The translations under genes and the position numbers were made by a program. Of a stretch of DNA of 33,497 bases, positions 24,414 to 32,197 are shown in pieces; position 1 is the first letter of the stretch, and the number at the start of each line of letters is the position of its first letter. Source of the DNA: DATFLS01 sp964413425 (GTDB lineage Bacteria > Fidelibacterota > JAANXI01); the NCBI GenBank assembly GCA_964413425.1, contig CAYPST010000039.1, positions 1-33,497 on the forward strand, in the 5' to 3' direction. A model generated the notes under the pieces. The model was not told where the DNA came from, did not search any database, and saw nothing but the letters and a program-made list of their open reading frames with translations.

Positions 24414-25253
24414 CTACCGCAGAGAATCCTCCAGAGCTGTCGCGCTGTCTGTTTTTTCATCACGATACTTTACAATGATAGGTGTGTAAATGGAAAGTCC
24501 GTGTTCACGGGCAAAATCTTTGGTAATGGGGCGGGTGCCGGACACAACCACTGCATTTTCCGGAACTATCAGCGGTGTGTCACCATCGGCGCGGAGTATC
24601 TCTTCATGCACCAGATCATATAACGGTGTCCCGGCAGTGAGTATCACCCCGGCCCCTATCACGGCATTTTTCTTCACAATGGTCCCCTCATAAATACCAC
24701 TGTTTCCCCCGACCAGCACGTTGTCCTCAACAATCACCGGCAGGGCGCCTACCGGCTCCAGGACGCCGCCGATTTGTGCTGCTGCACTGAGGTGCACCTT
24801 CCTCCCGATCTGGGCACAGGAGCCCACCAGTGCATGTGAATCCACCATGCTCTCTTCTTCGACATACGCTCCCACGTTGATATACGCAGGCGGCATGATC
24901 ACCACGCCTCTGGCAACATACGATCCGTCACGGATACTGGTGCCGCCGGGTACTTCCCTGACTCCATCATCGACCTGCAGATGCTTCAGCGGATACGTAT
25001 TCTTGTCGAAATATCGAAATTGGTCGTTAATGGAATAATTGGTCAGCCGTCCCATGCGAAATCCCACCAGGATGCCTTCCTTCACCCAATGAACGGCACG
25101 CCATCTCCCATCAGCTGGCTCCGCAGCACGAACTTCCCCATTGTTCAGCAGGTCTTTAAATTCCCGGAACATGGTGTGGTCCTCGGAAGAATATTCGTAC
25201 GGATTGTCCTGGTATAACTGCTGGATTCCACTGCGAATATCGTGAATGCTCAT
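24414..25253 (-). CDS. dapD: 2,3,4,5-tetrahydropyridine-2,6-dicarboxylate N-succinyltransferase
   Basis: DapD transfers succinyl from succinyl-CoA to tetrahydrodipicolinate, committing the cell to the succinylase branch of meso-DAP/lysine synthesis. The 279 residues are close to the E. coli length (274). The N-terminal helical domain includes GRWRAVHWVKEGILVGFRMG. The left-handed beta-helix of hexapeptide repeats runs from about residue 100 to 230 (VARGVVIMPPAYINVGAYVE, MVDSHALVGSCAQIG, VLVGGNSGIYEGTIVKKNAV). ENAVVVSGTRP follows in the C-terminal part. It is the last gene of lysC-dapB-dapA-dapD; its ATG overlaps the dapA stop by 4 bases. DapC, DapE and DapF are not in the window. No clear terminator follows. 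Confidence 0.95.
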   Translation of the reverse strand: MSIHDIRSGIQQLYQDNPYEYSSEDHTMFREFKDLLNNGEVRAAEPADGRWRAVHWVKEGILVGFRMGRLTNYSINDQFRYFDKNTYPLKHLQVDDGVREVPGGTSIRDGSYVARGVVIMPPAYINVGAYVEEESMVDSHALVGSCAQIGRKVHLSAAAQIGGVLEPVGALPVIVEDNVLVGGNSGIYEGTIVKKNAVIGAGVILTAGTPLYDLVHEEILRADGDTPLIVPENAVVVSGTRPITKDFAREHGLSIYTPIIVKYRDEKTDSATALEDSLR

Positions 25254-26140
25254 GCTATCAATCCCAGGGATCTGGCAATTGTGAGTATCTCCTGTTTATG
25301 TGCTTCCGTCATCGGGACCAGCGGCAGCCGGTAAGTTTCCTGGATCTTGCCCATGGCCGCCAGCACTGCCTTCACCGGGATAGGATTCGTCTCGATGAAG
25401 TTGCCCTCCATCAATGGTAACAGCTGGTAATGCAACTTCCTGGCTCCCGCAAAATCACCTGTTAGTGCCCGCCGGATCATTTCGGTGAATTCCGCCGGTG
25501 CTTCGTTGGCCGCCACGGAAATCACCCCGTCACCTCCCAGGGCGACAATCTGAAAGGCATCGGCATCATCTCCGGATAAAACGGAAAAATCGTCAGGGCG
25601 ATTATCGAGAATGTGCATTATCTGACTGAAATTCCCGGACGCTTCCTTAATAGCAACAATATTAGGGATTCCGGCCAGTCTGAGCGTGGTTTCGGCGCTG
25701 ATATTACTTCCGGTTCGTCCGGGGACGTTATAGAGCACGACAGGGATATCAATCGCGCTTGCGATGGCTTTATAGTGCTCGTACAGGCCGTTCTGGGTCG
25801 GCTTGTTATAATAGGGCGACACCACCAAGACGGCGTCAACTCCCATGGATTCGGCAAACTGGGACATCTCGATAACTTTCCGGGTGTTATTGGTCCCGGT
25901 TCCTGCAATGACCGGCACCTTGCCATTCACTGTCTGCACAACCGCTCCCACCAGATCTCCGAACTCACTCCGGTTCAGGGTAGCCGCTTCGCCGGTGGTG
26001 CCTGCCGGGACGATCATCTCCGTTCCGGATTCCAGATGCCATTCGACCAACGATTCCACCGCCTCGAGATCAAGGGTTCCATCCCGGGTAAATGGTGTCA
26101 CCAGTGCCACCCCTGTTCCACGAAATGTCTTTTCAGCCAT
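25250..26140 (-). CDS. dapA: 4-hydroxy-tetrahydrodipicolinate synthase
   Basis: DapA condenses pyruvate with aspartate semialdehyde, the first step specific to lysine/DAP. The 296-residue TIM-barrel protein has the pyruvate-binding PAGTTGEAATL (residues 46-56), the catalytic tyrosine Y137 in VVLYNVPGRTG, and the Schiff-base lysine K165 in IVAIKEASGN. SPYYNKPTQNGLYEHYKAIA is a standard family segment. Length is typical. The ATG has an AAAGGA site and starts two bases after the dapB stop; its own stop overlaps dapD. Allosteric lysine inhibition is usual in the family but cannot be settled here. Confidence 0.96.
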   Translation of the reverse strand: MAEKTFRGTGVALVTPFTRDGTLDLEAVESLVEWHLESGTEMIVPAGTTGEAATLNRSEFGDLVGAVVQTVNGKVPVIAGTGTNNTRKVIEMSQFAESMGVDAVLVVSPYYNKPTQNGLYEHYKAIASAIDIPVVLYNVPGRTGSNISAETTLRLAGIPNIVAIKEASGNFSQIMHILDNRPDDFSVLSGDDADAFQIVALGGDGVISVAANEAPAEFTEMIRRALTGDFAGARKLHYQLLPLMEGNFIETNPIPVKAVLAAMGKIQETYRLPLVPMTEAHKQEILTIARSLGLIA

Positions 26141-26142
26141 GA

Positions 26143-26874
26143 TTATCCTTTCTGTAACAGGCTATCGATTAAGTCATGAACGGTGTAGAATCCTTGCTTC
26201 TCCTGCAGCCATTCGGCGGCGATCACGGCGCCTTCCGCAAATATCCGCCGTGATTTCACGGAATGCCGTAATCGCAGGGAATCAAACGGCCCCTCAATCG
26301 CGACTTCATGATCACCGTAAATATCGCCGAGCCGGCCGGAAGATATCTGGAGCTGCCCGGGTTGAATGCGCCCCTCCGGATTCCCAACGAGCAGCTCCTT
26401 CTTGTCTTGAAAATGTTTTAACGCGATCTTGCCCAGTTCCAGCGCCGTTCCACTGGGAGCATCCGATTTCTTCGTATGGTGCTCTTCATGGATTGCAATA
26501 TCATAATTTCCGGTGCTGAATAACCGGGAAACACAATCAACCGCCCGAAAAAACAGGTTCACTCCCAGGGCGAAATTCGGCGCATACAGAAACCCGATCT
26601 CAGAATCTTCTACCAGTGATTTCACCTCATCCAGGCGATCATACCACCCGGTGGTTCCGATGACCAGATTGTGACCATGCTCGACACAGTATCGGACGTG
26701 CGGCACCACCATCTCTGCAACCGAGAAATCGATACAGGTGGCATCTTTCAAATCTTCGGCTTCGGCGAGCGGATGATCTATATCAAAAATCGCCCCGATA
26801 TCATGACCGCGCTCCCTGGCTACGCCCTCCACATACCGACCGGTATTCCCCTGTCCGATAAGTGCAATTCTCAT
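26143..26874 (-). CDS. dapB: 4-hydroxy-tetrahydrodipicolinate reductase
   Basis: DapB reduces the DapA product with NAD(P)H to tetrahydrodipicolinate, the DapD substrate. The Rossmann motif is ALIGQGNTGR (G7, G9, G12). The substrate-binding and catalytic segment is EEHHTKKSDAPSGTAL, with H132, H133 and K136 as the expected key residues. VIGTTGW and APNFALGVNLFF are conserved. At 243 residues it is shorter than E. coli DapB (273) and closer to the compact forms of FCB bacteria. Its start overlaps the lysC stop as ATGA. Confidence 0.95.
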   Translation of the reverse strand: MRIALIGQGNTGRYVEGVARERGHDIGAIFDIDHPLAEAEDLKDATCIDFSVAEMVVPHVRYCVEHGHNLVIGTTGWYDRLDEVKSLVEDSEIGFLYAPNFALGVNLFFRAVDCVSRLFSTGNYDIAIHEEHHTKKSDAPSGTALELGKIALKHFQDKKELLVGNPEGRIQPGQLQISSGRLGDIYGDHEVAIEGPFDSLRLRHSVKSRRIFAEGAVIAAEWLQEKQGFYTVHDLIDSLLQKG

Positions 26875-28229
26875 GTATGCGCCTCTTCCCGCTCCCTGTT
26901 AAAAATTTTATAATATAACTTCTGAAGAATTTCATCAACCTCAAATTCGCGCACCAACAGTATCCAGCGATTTCGCAGGGGTGAGGCGGAAAAGAGATCA
27001 TAGGTGTAGTCTTCAAGCAGGCCAATCATTTCCTGATACTGCTGCGATCGGGTGGTTAAATTTTCCCCGATTAACGCGATGAGGCTGAGATCTTTTTGCA
27101 TAGTCACTTCCGCGTCCTCAGGGAGTCCGGATCGGATGTCCGGCAATTCCTGTTCGGTGGAGATCACGGAATGGCTGGTCGGAGTGGAGAACGAGAAATA
27201 AATGTGAGATGGTTCTGCAACTCCCCACAACGTTTTCAGATTTTGCGGTTCCGATCGATTCCATTCCATGGTCATCATCTGCAGATCACGGAGCACGGTG
27301 ATCCCATGGATTCCGTCGTCGCCTTTGCTGTCACTTAACAGGGTTCCGGGATTCTCTGGGGAAAAAGTATTTTTGATAATCACCGGAATTTGCCGGTTTA
27401 TCGCCGGCAAGACCGTTTTGGGATGAAGCACTCTGGCGCCGAACTGGGCCAGCTCCCTGGCTTCCTGAATATTCAGTTCCGGAATGGTATGGGCTTCGGG
27501 AATCACCGAGGGATCAGCCGTTAAAAACCCGTTCACATCCGTCCATATCTGGATATCTTCCGCCTTACAGATAGACCCGATGATCGCTGCCGTGTAGTCT
27601 GATCCTCCCCGGCCTAAGGTGGTTATCGTTCCGTCTTCGGTCCCCCCGATGAACCCCTGGATTACCGGGATGGTGTCGTTTTCTATCGCCGGCAGCACAA
27701 ATTCTCGCAGCCGGGTTGCGGTGGTTGTCCAATCGATTTCGGCCCGGGTGAAGTGATCGTCGGTGATGAGACAATCCACAGCCGAAATCTGCACCGCAGG
27801 GAGATCCCGGGAAATCAGGGCATAGGTGAGAATAATCTGTGAAAATAATTCGCCATAACTGAGCAGCGTGGCCATAGCCCGGGGCGTCAGTTCTTTGATA
27901 AGGGTGAATCCCCGATAAATATTTTTCAATTCCTGAAGCAGCCTGTTGACATCGGTCAAACACTTCCGCTGCTCCAGATTCCGGGTGACCACGCCGTGGA
28001 TAATGCGATACAGCCGGGGTTCGAAATAGCTATTGAACTCATCGATAATAAATCGTTCATCGTTCTCCAATGATTGAAACGCCAGGCGATCCAGGACATT
28101 CGTGATGTCACCCGGCGCCGACACCACCACCACGGGATCACGCTCACGCCGATCTCTGATGATCTCAAGTACTCGGCGGATTTCTTCAATGTCCGCGAGT
28201 GATGATCCACCAAATTTCAAGACAATCAC
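26871..28229 (-). CDS. lysC: Aspartate kinase (monofunctional, LysC type)
   Basis: Aspartate kinase phosphorylates aspartate, opening the route to lysine, DAP, threonine and methionine. The 452-residue protein has the N-terminal KFGGSS (residues 5-10), the ATP-site segment TLGRGGSDYTAAIIG, WTDVNGFLTADP, and GARVLHPKTVLPA before the regulatory part. About residues 290-450 hold two ACT domains, so feedback inhibition is likely; clustering with dap genes suggests lysine as effector. The length is close to E. coli LysC (449). There is no fused homoserine dehydrogenase. The start is GTG with GGGAG six bases upstream. It heads lysC-dapB-dapA-dapD, with the 4-base ATGA overlap into dapB. The 87-bp leader has no room for a full lysine riboswitch. 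Confidence 0.94.
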   Translation of the reverse strand: MIVLKFGGSSLADIEEIRRVLEIIRDRRERDPVVVVSAPGDITNVLDRLAFQSLENDERFIIDEFNSYFEPRLYRIIHGVVTRNLEQRKCLTDVNRLLQELKNIYRGFTLIKELTPRAMATLLSYGELFSQIILTYALISRDLPAVQISAVDCLITDDHFTRAEIDWTTTATRLREFVLPAIENDTIPVIQGFIGGTEDGTITTLGRGGSDYTAAIIGSICKAEDIQIWTDVNGFLTADPSVIPEAHTIPELNIQEARELAQFGARVLHPKTVLPAINRQIPVIIKNTFSPENPGTLLSDSKGDDGIHGITVLRDLQMMTMEWNRSEPQNLKTLWGVAEPSHIYFSFSTPTSHSVISTEQELPDIRSGLPEDAEVTMQKDLSLIALIGENLTTRSQQYQEMIGLLEDYTYDLFSASPLRNRWILLVREFEVDEILQKLYYKIFNREREEAHT

Positions 28230-28235
28230 AATATA

Positions 28236-28240
28236 CTCCC
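28236..28240 (-). promoter_or_regulatory. Ribosome binding site of lysC (GTG start)
   Basis: The minus strand reads GGGAG six bases before the GTG at 28229, supporting this start for the operon's first gene. Confidence 0.75.
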
Positions 28241-28316
28241 GGAGTTCTGCAGCATAATCTGCTGCGCAAATCTGCTTTGTAATGTAATAAACCTTGTTTT
28301 AGCTGCAAAGCAAATG

Positions 28317-29846
28317 TCAGAGAGAACCACCGGAGATCAGATCCCGATAGGTATGGGAAGTAATCAGGGTAAGCATGGTATCCTGCAGCTCATTCACCAC
28401 ACTGGTATTTGTAGCATAGTGGTTTATCAGGATAGAGAATATCAATGTGCGTTCATCGAGGGTCCGGACATATCCGGAAAGGGTACGGACGAATCCGACG
28501 TATCCGGTTTTGGCCTGCACTTTGTGAGCGGCATACGGACTTTTCAGGCGGTCCTCCAGCGTACCATTCTCCGCTCCCACCGGCAGGGAGAAGGTGTAGA
28601 TTTCCCGATACCGGCTTTCGTACATATGACGCAATACGGTCACCAATTGATACGGTGAGATAAGATTCCGGCGAGACAGCCCGGAACCGTCCGCGATGTT
28701 TGCATGTTCGGTATCAACACCAATCTCTGCCAGAAATTCTTCCACTGCCTGAATCCCACCCCCGAATGAACCGTTGCCGGTCACTTCGTATCCCAGCCGC
28801 TTCAGCACCTGTTCAGCGTAAAAATTCTGGCTGCGCTTGTTAATAACCCGGATGATTTCGGCAAGCGGCGGTGAAGGATAATTGACCAGTTGTTCCAGAG
28901 CCGAGTACTCCGGTATCTCTCCCTTTTCGTATTGAATTTCCCGGAGCGATCCATTAATGGTGATCCCGTTCTGTTCCAGGAGTTCTGCAAATACCGTCGC
29001 TGTGAACAAGGCCGGATTATGCACCGTAACCCAATCGTTGATTTCGGTTTCACTCTGTGAGATACTGCCGTAAAACCGGATACGACTGGTTCCCGGGGTC
29101 CGGTGATAATCATATTCGGTTATCGAATCCGGGTGCACGGTAACCAGGTTATTTGTCACCTCCACGTACCTGGTGTTCGGTTCATATTGTAAGTTTGCCG
29201 GCGTTCCAAGACTATCGCCGGGAGTGATAGTCACGTTCAGACAGTTATCATTAAACGACAGCGCACAGATTTCTGCAGCGTACCAGTAGCTCAGGTCGTT
29301 GTATTCCCATCCGTTTCCCAGCCTCCGATCATCGAACAGATTGGCATCTGCGATGACATCACCGGTGATTTGTGTGATCCCCTGTGCCTTCAACGAATCC
29401 ACCCAATTCCGCAGATCCCGCATGGTGTCCCCGTGGTGAAACCGTCCGGACATGGTCGGATCCCCGGTTCCCCGGAGATAGAGATCCCCCCGAAGCACAC
29501 CGTTTTCAATCGGGCCGTCAGCATATATCTGTGTCTGAAATTGAAACTCCGGGCCGAGTTCCGAGAGGGCCGCTGCCGTGGTAATCAGTTTCTGGTTGGA
29601 AGCAGGCATAAACAGTGCATGTGGATTCTTCTGGTACACCACGCGTCGGGTCTCCGGCTCCTGGATAAAGATCCCCACGGCGGCACTGGCCAGTGCCGGA
29701 TGCTTCAGATACGGTTCAATCAGCGCCTCAAGCCCGGCTTGTTCTTTCTCAGTGGCCGGGGGTATCCCCGCACAGCCTGCGAGGAGCACCAGCACACAGA
29801 TGAATGTGATTAATACGGATATTCGTTGATGGCGGAACAATTTCAT
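28317..29846 (-). CDS. dacB: D-alanyl-D-alanine carboxypeptidase/endopeptidase (PBP4 type), lipoprotein
   Basis: A PBP4-class S13 peptidase that removes terminal D-Ala and cleaves D-Ala-meso-DAP cross-links in the periplasm. All three penicillin-binding motifs are present: S83-N-Q-K86 (PASNQKL), S339-Q-N341 (KRSQNFYAEQ) and K446-T-G448 (AKTGYVG). The insert domain typical of the class lies between the first two. It is made as a lipoprotein: LLAGC, with C25 after a hydrophobic segment, anchors it to a membrane. E. coli DacB instead has a cleaved signal peptide. ATG at 29846 was chosen because GGAG precedes it and because it opens the signal sequence; the frame extends 8 codons further. It ends 87 bp before lysC, so the DAP supply genes and a DAP-bond hydrolase are neighbours. 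Confidence 0.93.
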   Translation of the reverse strand: MKLFRHQRISVLITFICVLVLLAGCAGIPPATEKEQAGLEALIEPYLKHPALASAAVGIFIQEPETRRVVYQKNPHALFMPASNQKLITTAAALSELGPEFQFQTQIYADGPIENGVLRGDLYLRGTGDPTMSGRFHHGDTMRDLRNWVDSLKAQGITQITGDVIADANLFDDRRLGNGWEYNDLSYWYAAEICALSFNDNCLNVTITPGDSLGTPANLQYEPNTRYVEVTNNLVTVHPDSITEYDYHRTPGTSRIRFYGSISQSETEINDWVTVHNPALFTATVFAELLEQNGITINGSLREIQYEKGEIPEYSALEQLVNYPSPPLAEIIRVINKRSQNFYAEQVLKRLGYEVTGNGSFGGGIQAVEEFLAEIGVDTEHANIADGSGLSRRNLISPYQLVTVLRHMYESRYREIYTFSLPVGAENGTLEDRLKSPYAAHKVQAKTGYVGFVRTLSGYVRTLDERTLIFSILINHYATNTSVVNELQDTMLTLITSHTYRDLISGGSL

Positions 29847-29896
29847 ATTGATCTCCGGGTTCGTTTGCAAAATATTCCTGAGACGACTATAATAGC

Positions 29897-30041
29897 CACA
29901 GATGACCGCAGATGTTCACAGATTATATTAAATGATACTAAGTCGATGTAGTAATCAGAATTTATTTGTTATCTCTGGTTTTTCATTCTTTCAAATCTGT
30001 GTGTATCAGTGTCAATCTGTGGCATCTGCGTCATCCGTGTG
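29897..30041. repeat. 145-bp inverted repeat of the CACAGAT / GCAGATG family
   Basis: Arms 29897-29924 and 30014-30041 are inverted copies sharing GCAGATG and CACAGATT, with a small indel between GATGACC and GGATGAC. The 89-bp interior is AT-rich and non-coding. It sits between dacB and spmB. The arm words recur at 7021-7064 and 33134-33177. Confidence 0.6.
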
Positions 30042-30049
30042 CCATTCCC

Positions 30050-30586
30050 TCACCGAAACACCAGGTTGCAGATAAACACCGCCGCCACAATCCCGGTGAG
30101 GTCCGCCAGCAGGGCCGCCGGGACGGCATGGCGATCTCTCTTGATGCCCACGGAGCCAAAATAGACCGCCAGCACGTAGAACGTGGTCTCTGTGGACCCC
30201 ATCATGGTGGATGACAGGTTTCCGATGAACGAATCCGCACCGTGGGTCTTGATCAGCTCGGTCATTACGCCCAGGGCCCCGCTGCCGGAGAGCGGCCGCA
30301 TCAGAGCCATGGTGATGGTCTCCGGAGGCATGCCCACCGCATTCAGGACCGGTCCCAGCAGATCCACCAGGAGCTCCATGGCACCCGACTCCCGGAAGAT
30401 CCCGATGACTCCCAGAATCGCCACCAGAAAAGGAATAATCCGCACGCCGATGTTAAATCCTTCCTTGGCTCCTTCCACAAACACCTCATACACCTTCACT
30501 CCCTTGAAATAGGCATATACCGGTATCACCACGATCACCACCGGAATCGCCAGCGCCGAGATGCCATTGATAATATTCTGAAACAT
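30050..30586 (-). CDS. spmB: Spore-maturation-protein-B-like membrane protein (nucleoside-recognition/Gate domain)
   Basis: A 178-residue membrane protein of the SpmB family, with about five hydrophobic segments. Landmarks are the N-terminal SALAIPVVIVVIPVYAYFKG, FVEGAKEGFNIGVRIIPFLV, and RPLSGSGALGVMTE, the conserved segment of Gate-domain proteins. The C-terminus ends with LLADLTGIVAAVFICNLVF. In Bacillus SpmA and SpmB act in spore core dehydration; homologues are widespread in non-spore-formers, where the role is unknown and transport is suspected. The ATG at 30586 has a GAGGAG site a few bases upstream. spmA lies upstream but is separated by 241 bp with a repeat, which is unusual for this pair. 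Confidence 0.9.
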   Translation of the reverse strand: MFQNIINGISALAIPVVIVVIPVYAYFKGVKVYEVFVEGAKEGFNIGVRIIPFLVAILGVIGIFRESGAMELLVDLLGPVLNAVGMPPETITMALMRPLSGSGALGVMTELIKTHGADSFIGNLSSTMMGSTETTFYVLAVYFGSVGIKRDRHAVPAALLADLTGIVAAVFICNLVFR

Positions 30587-30643
30587 GCTTACTCCTCTCA
30601 AAAAGAATTATGCTTAATCAAAAAACGCAGAGGTCGCTAAGAC

Positions 30644-30694
30644 CGCCCCAACGGGATCCCTTGTATGTTACCCCACATGATTCTTCGGGACAAA
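30644..30694. repeat. 51-bp dispersed repeat between spmA and spmB
   Basis: It matches 24226-24276 in inverted orientation at 49 of 51 positions. The similarity continues more weakly on both sides (TTTCTCTGCGCCCTTTG-type words). It sits in the 241-bp gap that separates two genes normally adjacent or fused. Confidence 0.75.
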
Positions 30695-30827
30695 GGGCGC
30701 AGAGAAATAATAAGCGATTTTGCCCACTTTAGCCGAAAAAGTGTTGAAACGGATACCAGAAGTATAATATATAGAAGGCCTCTTCGACATGTCGTATCTG
30801 ACTCCTTTATCTAATATTCCCGGACAA

Positions 30828-31451
30828 TTATACATCGTCCGGCCGGATCTGATACCGTTTCAACTTGCTGAACAGCTTCGCTCCGGTCACTGCCACGACT
30901 GTGGAACAGGCGGTGGCGAAGATCGCCGTTCCGATAATGGAGGCGGGATTGACAGAGCCCGCCGACACCCGGATGCCAATCACGGTGGCCGGAATAATGG
31001 TCACACTGGAGGTATTGATTGCCAGGAAAGTCACCATGGCGTTGGTGGCGGTTTCCGCCTTCTCGTTCAGCTTCTGGAGTTCCTGCATCGCCTTGAGCCC
31101 CAGCGGAGTAGCCGCATTTCCGAGACCGAGCATATTGGCAGCGATATTCATAATCATGGCTCCCATGGCCGGGTGATCCGGCGGGATCTCCGGGAACAAG
31201 CGAATCATCACCGGTTTCACGGCTCTGGCAAGAAGGTTTACCAATCCCGATTCCTCCGCCAGTTTCATCATACCCAGCCAGAGCGCCATCAGCCCGATCA
31301 GGCCGATGGCCAGGTCCACGGCGGTTTTGGAGGAATTAAATAGCGCATCGGTGATCTGCACCAGCGGCTCAAACGACCCGGCCGAAACGGCCGAAATCAC
31401 CGCCATAATCACTCCGATGAATAATAGTAACAGCCAGACAATATTTATCAT
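30828..31451 (-). CDS. spmA: Spore-maturation-protein-A-like membrane protein (nucleoside-recognition/Gate domain)
   Basis: A 207-residue membrane protein of the SpmA family, partner of SpmB. It begins with a long hydrophobic segment (NIVWLLLLFIGVIMAVISA). Family landmarks are SSKTAVDLAIGLIGLMALWL, MIMNIAANMLGLGNAATPLG (the strongest signature), and FLAINTSSVTIIPATVIGIR. About five membrane segments are predicted. The start has a clear GGAGG site a few bases upstream. In Bacteroidota the two proteins are often one fused chain; here they are separate genes on the same strand with a repeat between them. The function outside sporulation is not known. Confidence 0.9.
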   Translation of the reverse strand: MINIVWLLLLFIGVIMAVISAVSAGSFEPLVQITDALFNSSKTAVDLAIGLIGLMALWLGMMKLAEESGLVNLLARAVKPVMIRLFPEIPPDHPAMGAMIMNIAANMLGLGNAATPLGLKAMQELQKLNEKAETATNAMVTFLAINTSSVTIIPATVIGIRVSAGSVNPASIIGTAIFATACSTVVAVTGAKLFSKLKRYQIRPDDV

Positions 31452-31561
31452 GCTGCCTCCGGATATATGAATGGAATGTTTCCCGTTACAAATCCGGAGT
31501 AATGTATCGTGCTACTTCCTCCCACGCAAGCCACAAAGCACCTTCGGTGCAACAACCGGTT

Positions 31562-32018
31562 GGAGCCACGAAGGGACGCGAATGACCGCGAAGGGGAAAA
31601 GAGCAGTGAAGAGTAGAAGAAGAGAAGAGAACATTGAGCAAAGAGTTGCTGGCAGCTTACCGCTAATTTTCCGGGAAATTCAGTAATATGATCTATGTCG
31701 CTTTCGTCCGGAACACTACGACAGATGGGCAGATCACTATCACAGATTGCCTGCACACTAATACAGAACCATAGCACACTTCCTTCTCAACCATGGCACA
31801 TTTTCACAGAAGCATAGCACACTTCTACAGAACAACAGCACACTATAACAGAAGACCGGCTCACTTCTACTGAAGGTTGGCTTACTTTTATAGACACACG
31901 GCACACTATATTGAATGATCAGCACCTTCCACACGATCTCTTCCGGAGGAGAAGGGGGACTCCTTCCTCTTTCCTATTCTTTTCCCCTTCGTGGTCATTC
32001 GCGTCCCTTCGTGGCTCC
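31562..32018. repeat. 457-bp structure: 41-bp inverted repeats enclosing a 21-bp tandem array
   Basis: Arms 31562-31602 and 31978-32018 match as inverted repeats at 40 of 41 positions; the left arm starts GGAGCCACGAAGGGACGC. Similarity continues outwards for about 16 bp at 12 of 16. Interior 31603-31977 includes the tandem array at 31711-31921. It lies between the divergent spmA and ldcA genes and contains no credible ORF. Confidence 0.75.
31711..31921. repeat. 21-bp degenerate tandem repeat, about ten units
   Basis: Units start at 31711, 31732, 31753, 31774, 31796, 31817, 31838, 31859, 31880 and 31901; all are 21 bp except the 22-bp unit at 31774. The typical unit starts GCACACT and carries CTTCTACAGAAG or a decayed form, a near-palindrome. 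There are no unique spacers, so it is not a CRISPR array. The period equals two helical turns. Confidence 0.85.
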
Positions 32019-32066
32019 TGACAGTTGTCCCTCAGTCTGTTTCTGTCAGTGGGCCATGTGTTACTC

Positions 32067-32120
32067 TTTCCTCTTCACTATCTTTTTCCCATTCGTGTCC
32101 ATTCGCGAAATTCGTGGTTT
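32067..32120. repeat. Second diverged copy of the TTCGTG / CATTCGCG repeat
   Basis: It aligns with 31964-32018 in the same orientation about 100 bp away (shared CCTCTT, CTAT, TTTTCCC, CATTCGCG and TTCGTGG), and closely with 9287-9318. It lies in the leader of ldcA. Confidence 0.6.
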
Positions 32121-32197
32121 CATAAGAAATTCCTCCCTCTCGGCGCATTCCGACATTTATCCATGGTATTGGTGGATTTATACGTTAAATTTAAGTT

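Noticed and set aside
28230..28316. Lysine riboswitch upstream of lysC
   Set aside because: The gap is only 87 bp, shorter than the ~170-nt aptamer, and lacks its conserved elements.
31448..31777. 109-codon minus-strand frame next to spmA
   Set aside because: It is cysteine- and serine-rich low-complexity sequence reading through the inverted-repeat arm and into the 21-bp array; no start signal.
31711..31921. CRISPR array
   Set aside because: The 21-bp units abut directly with no spacers, and no cas genes are near.
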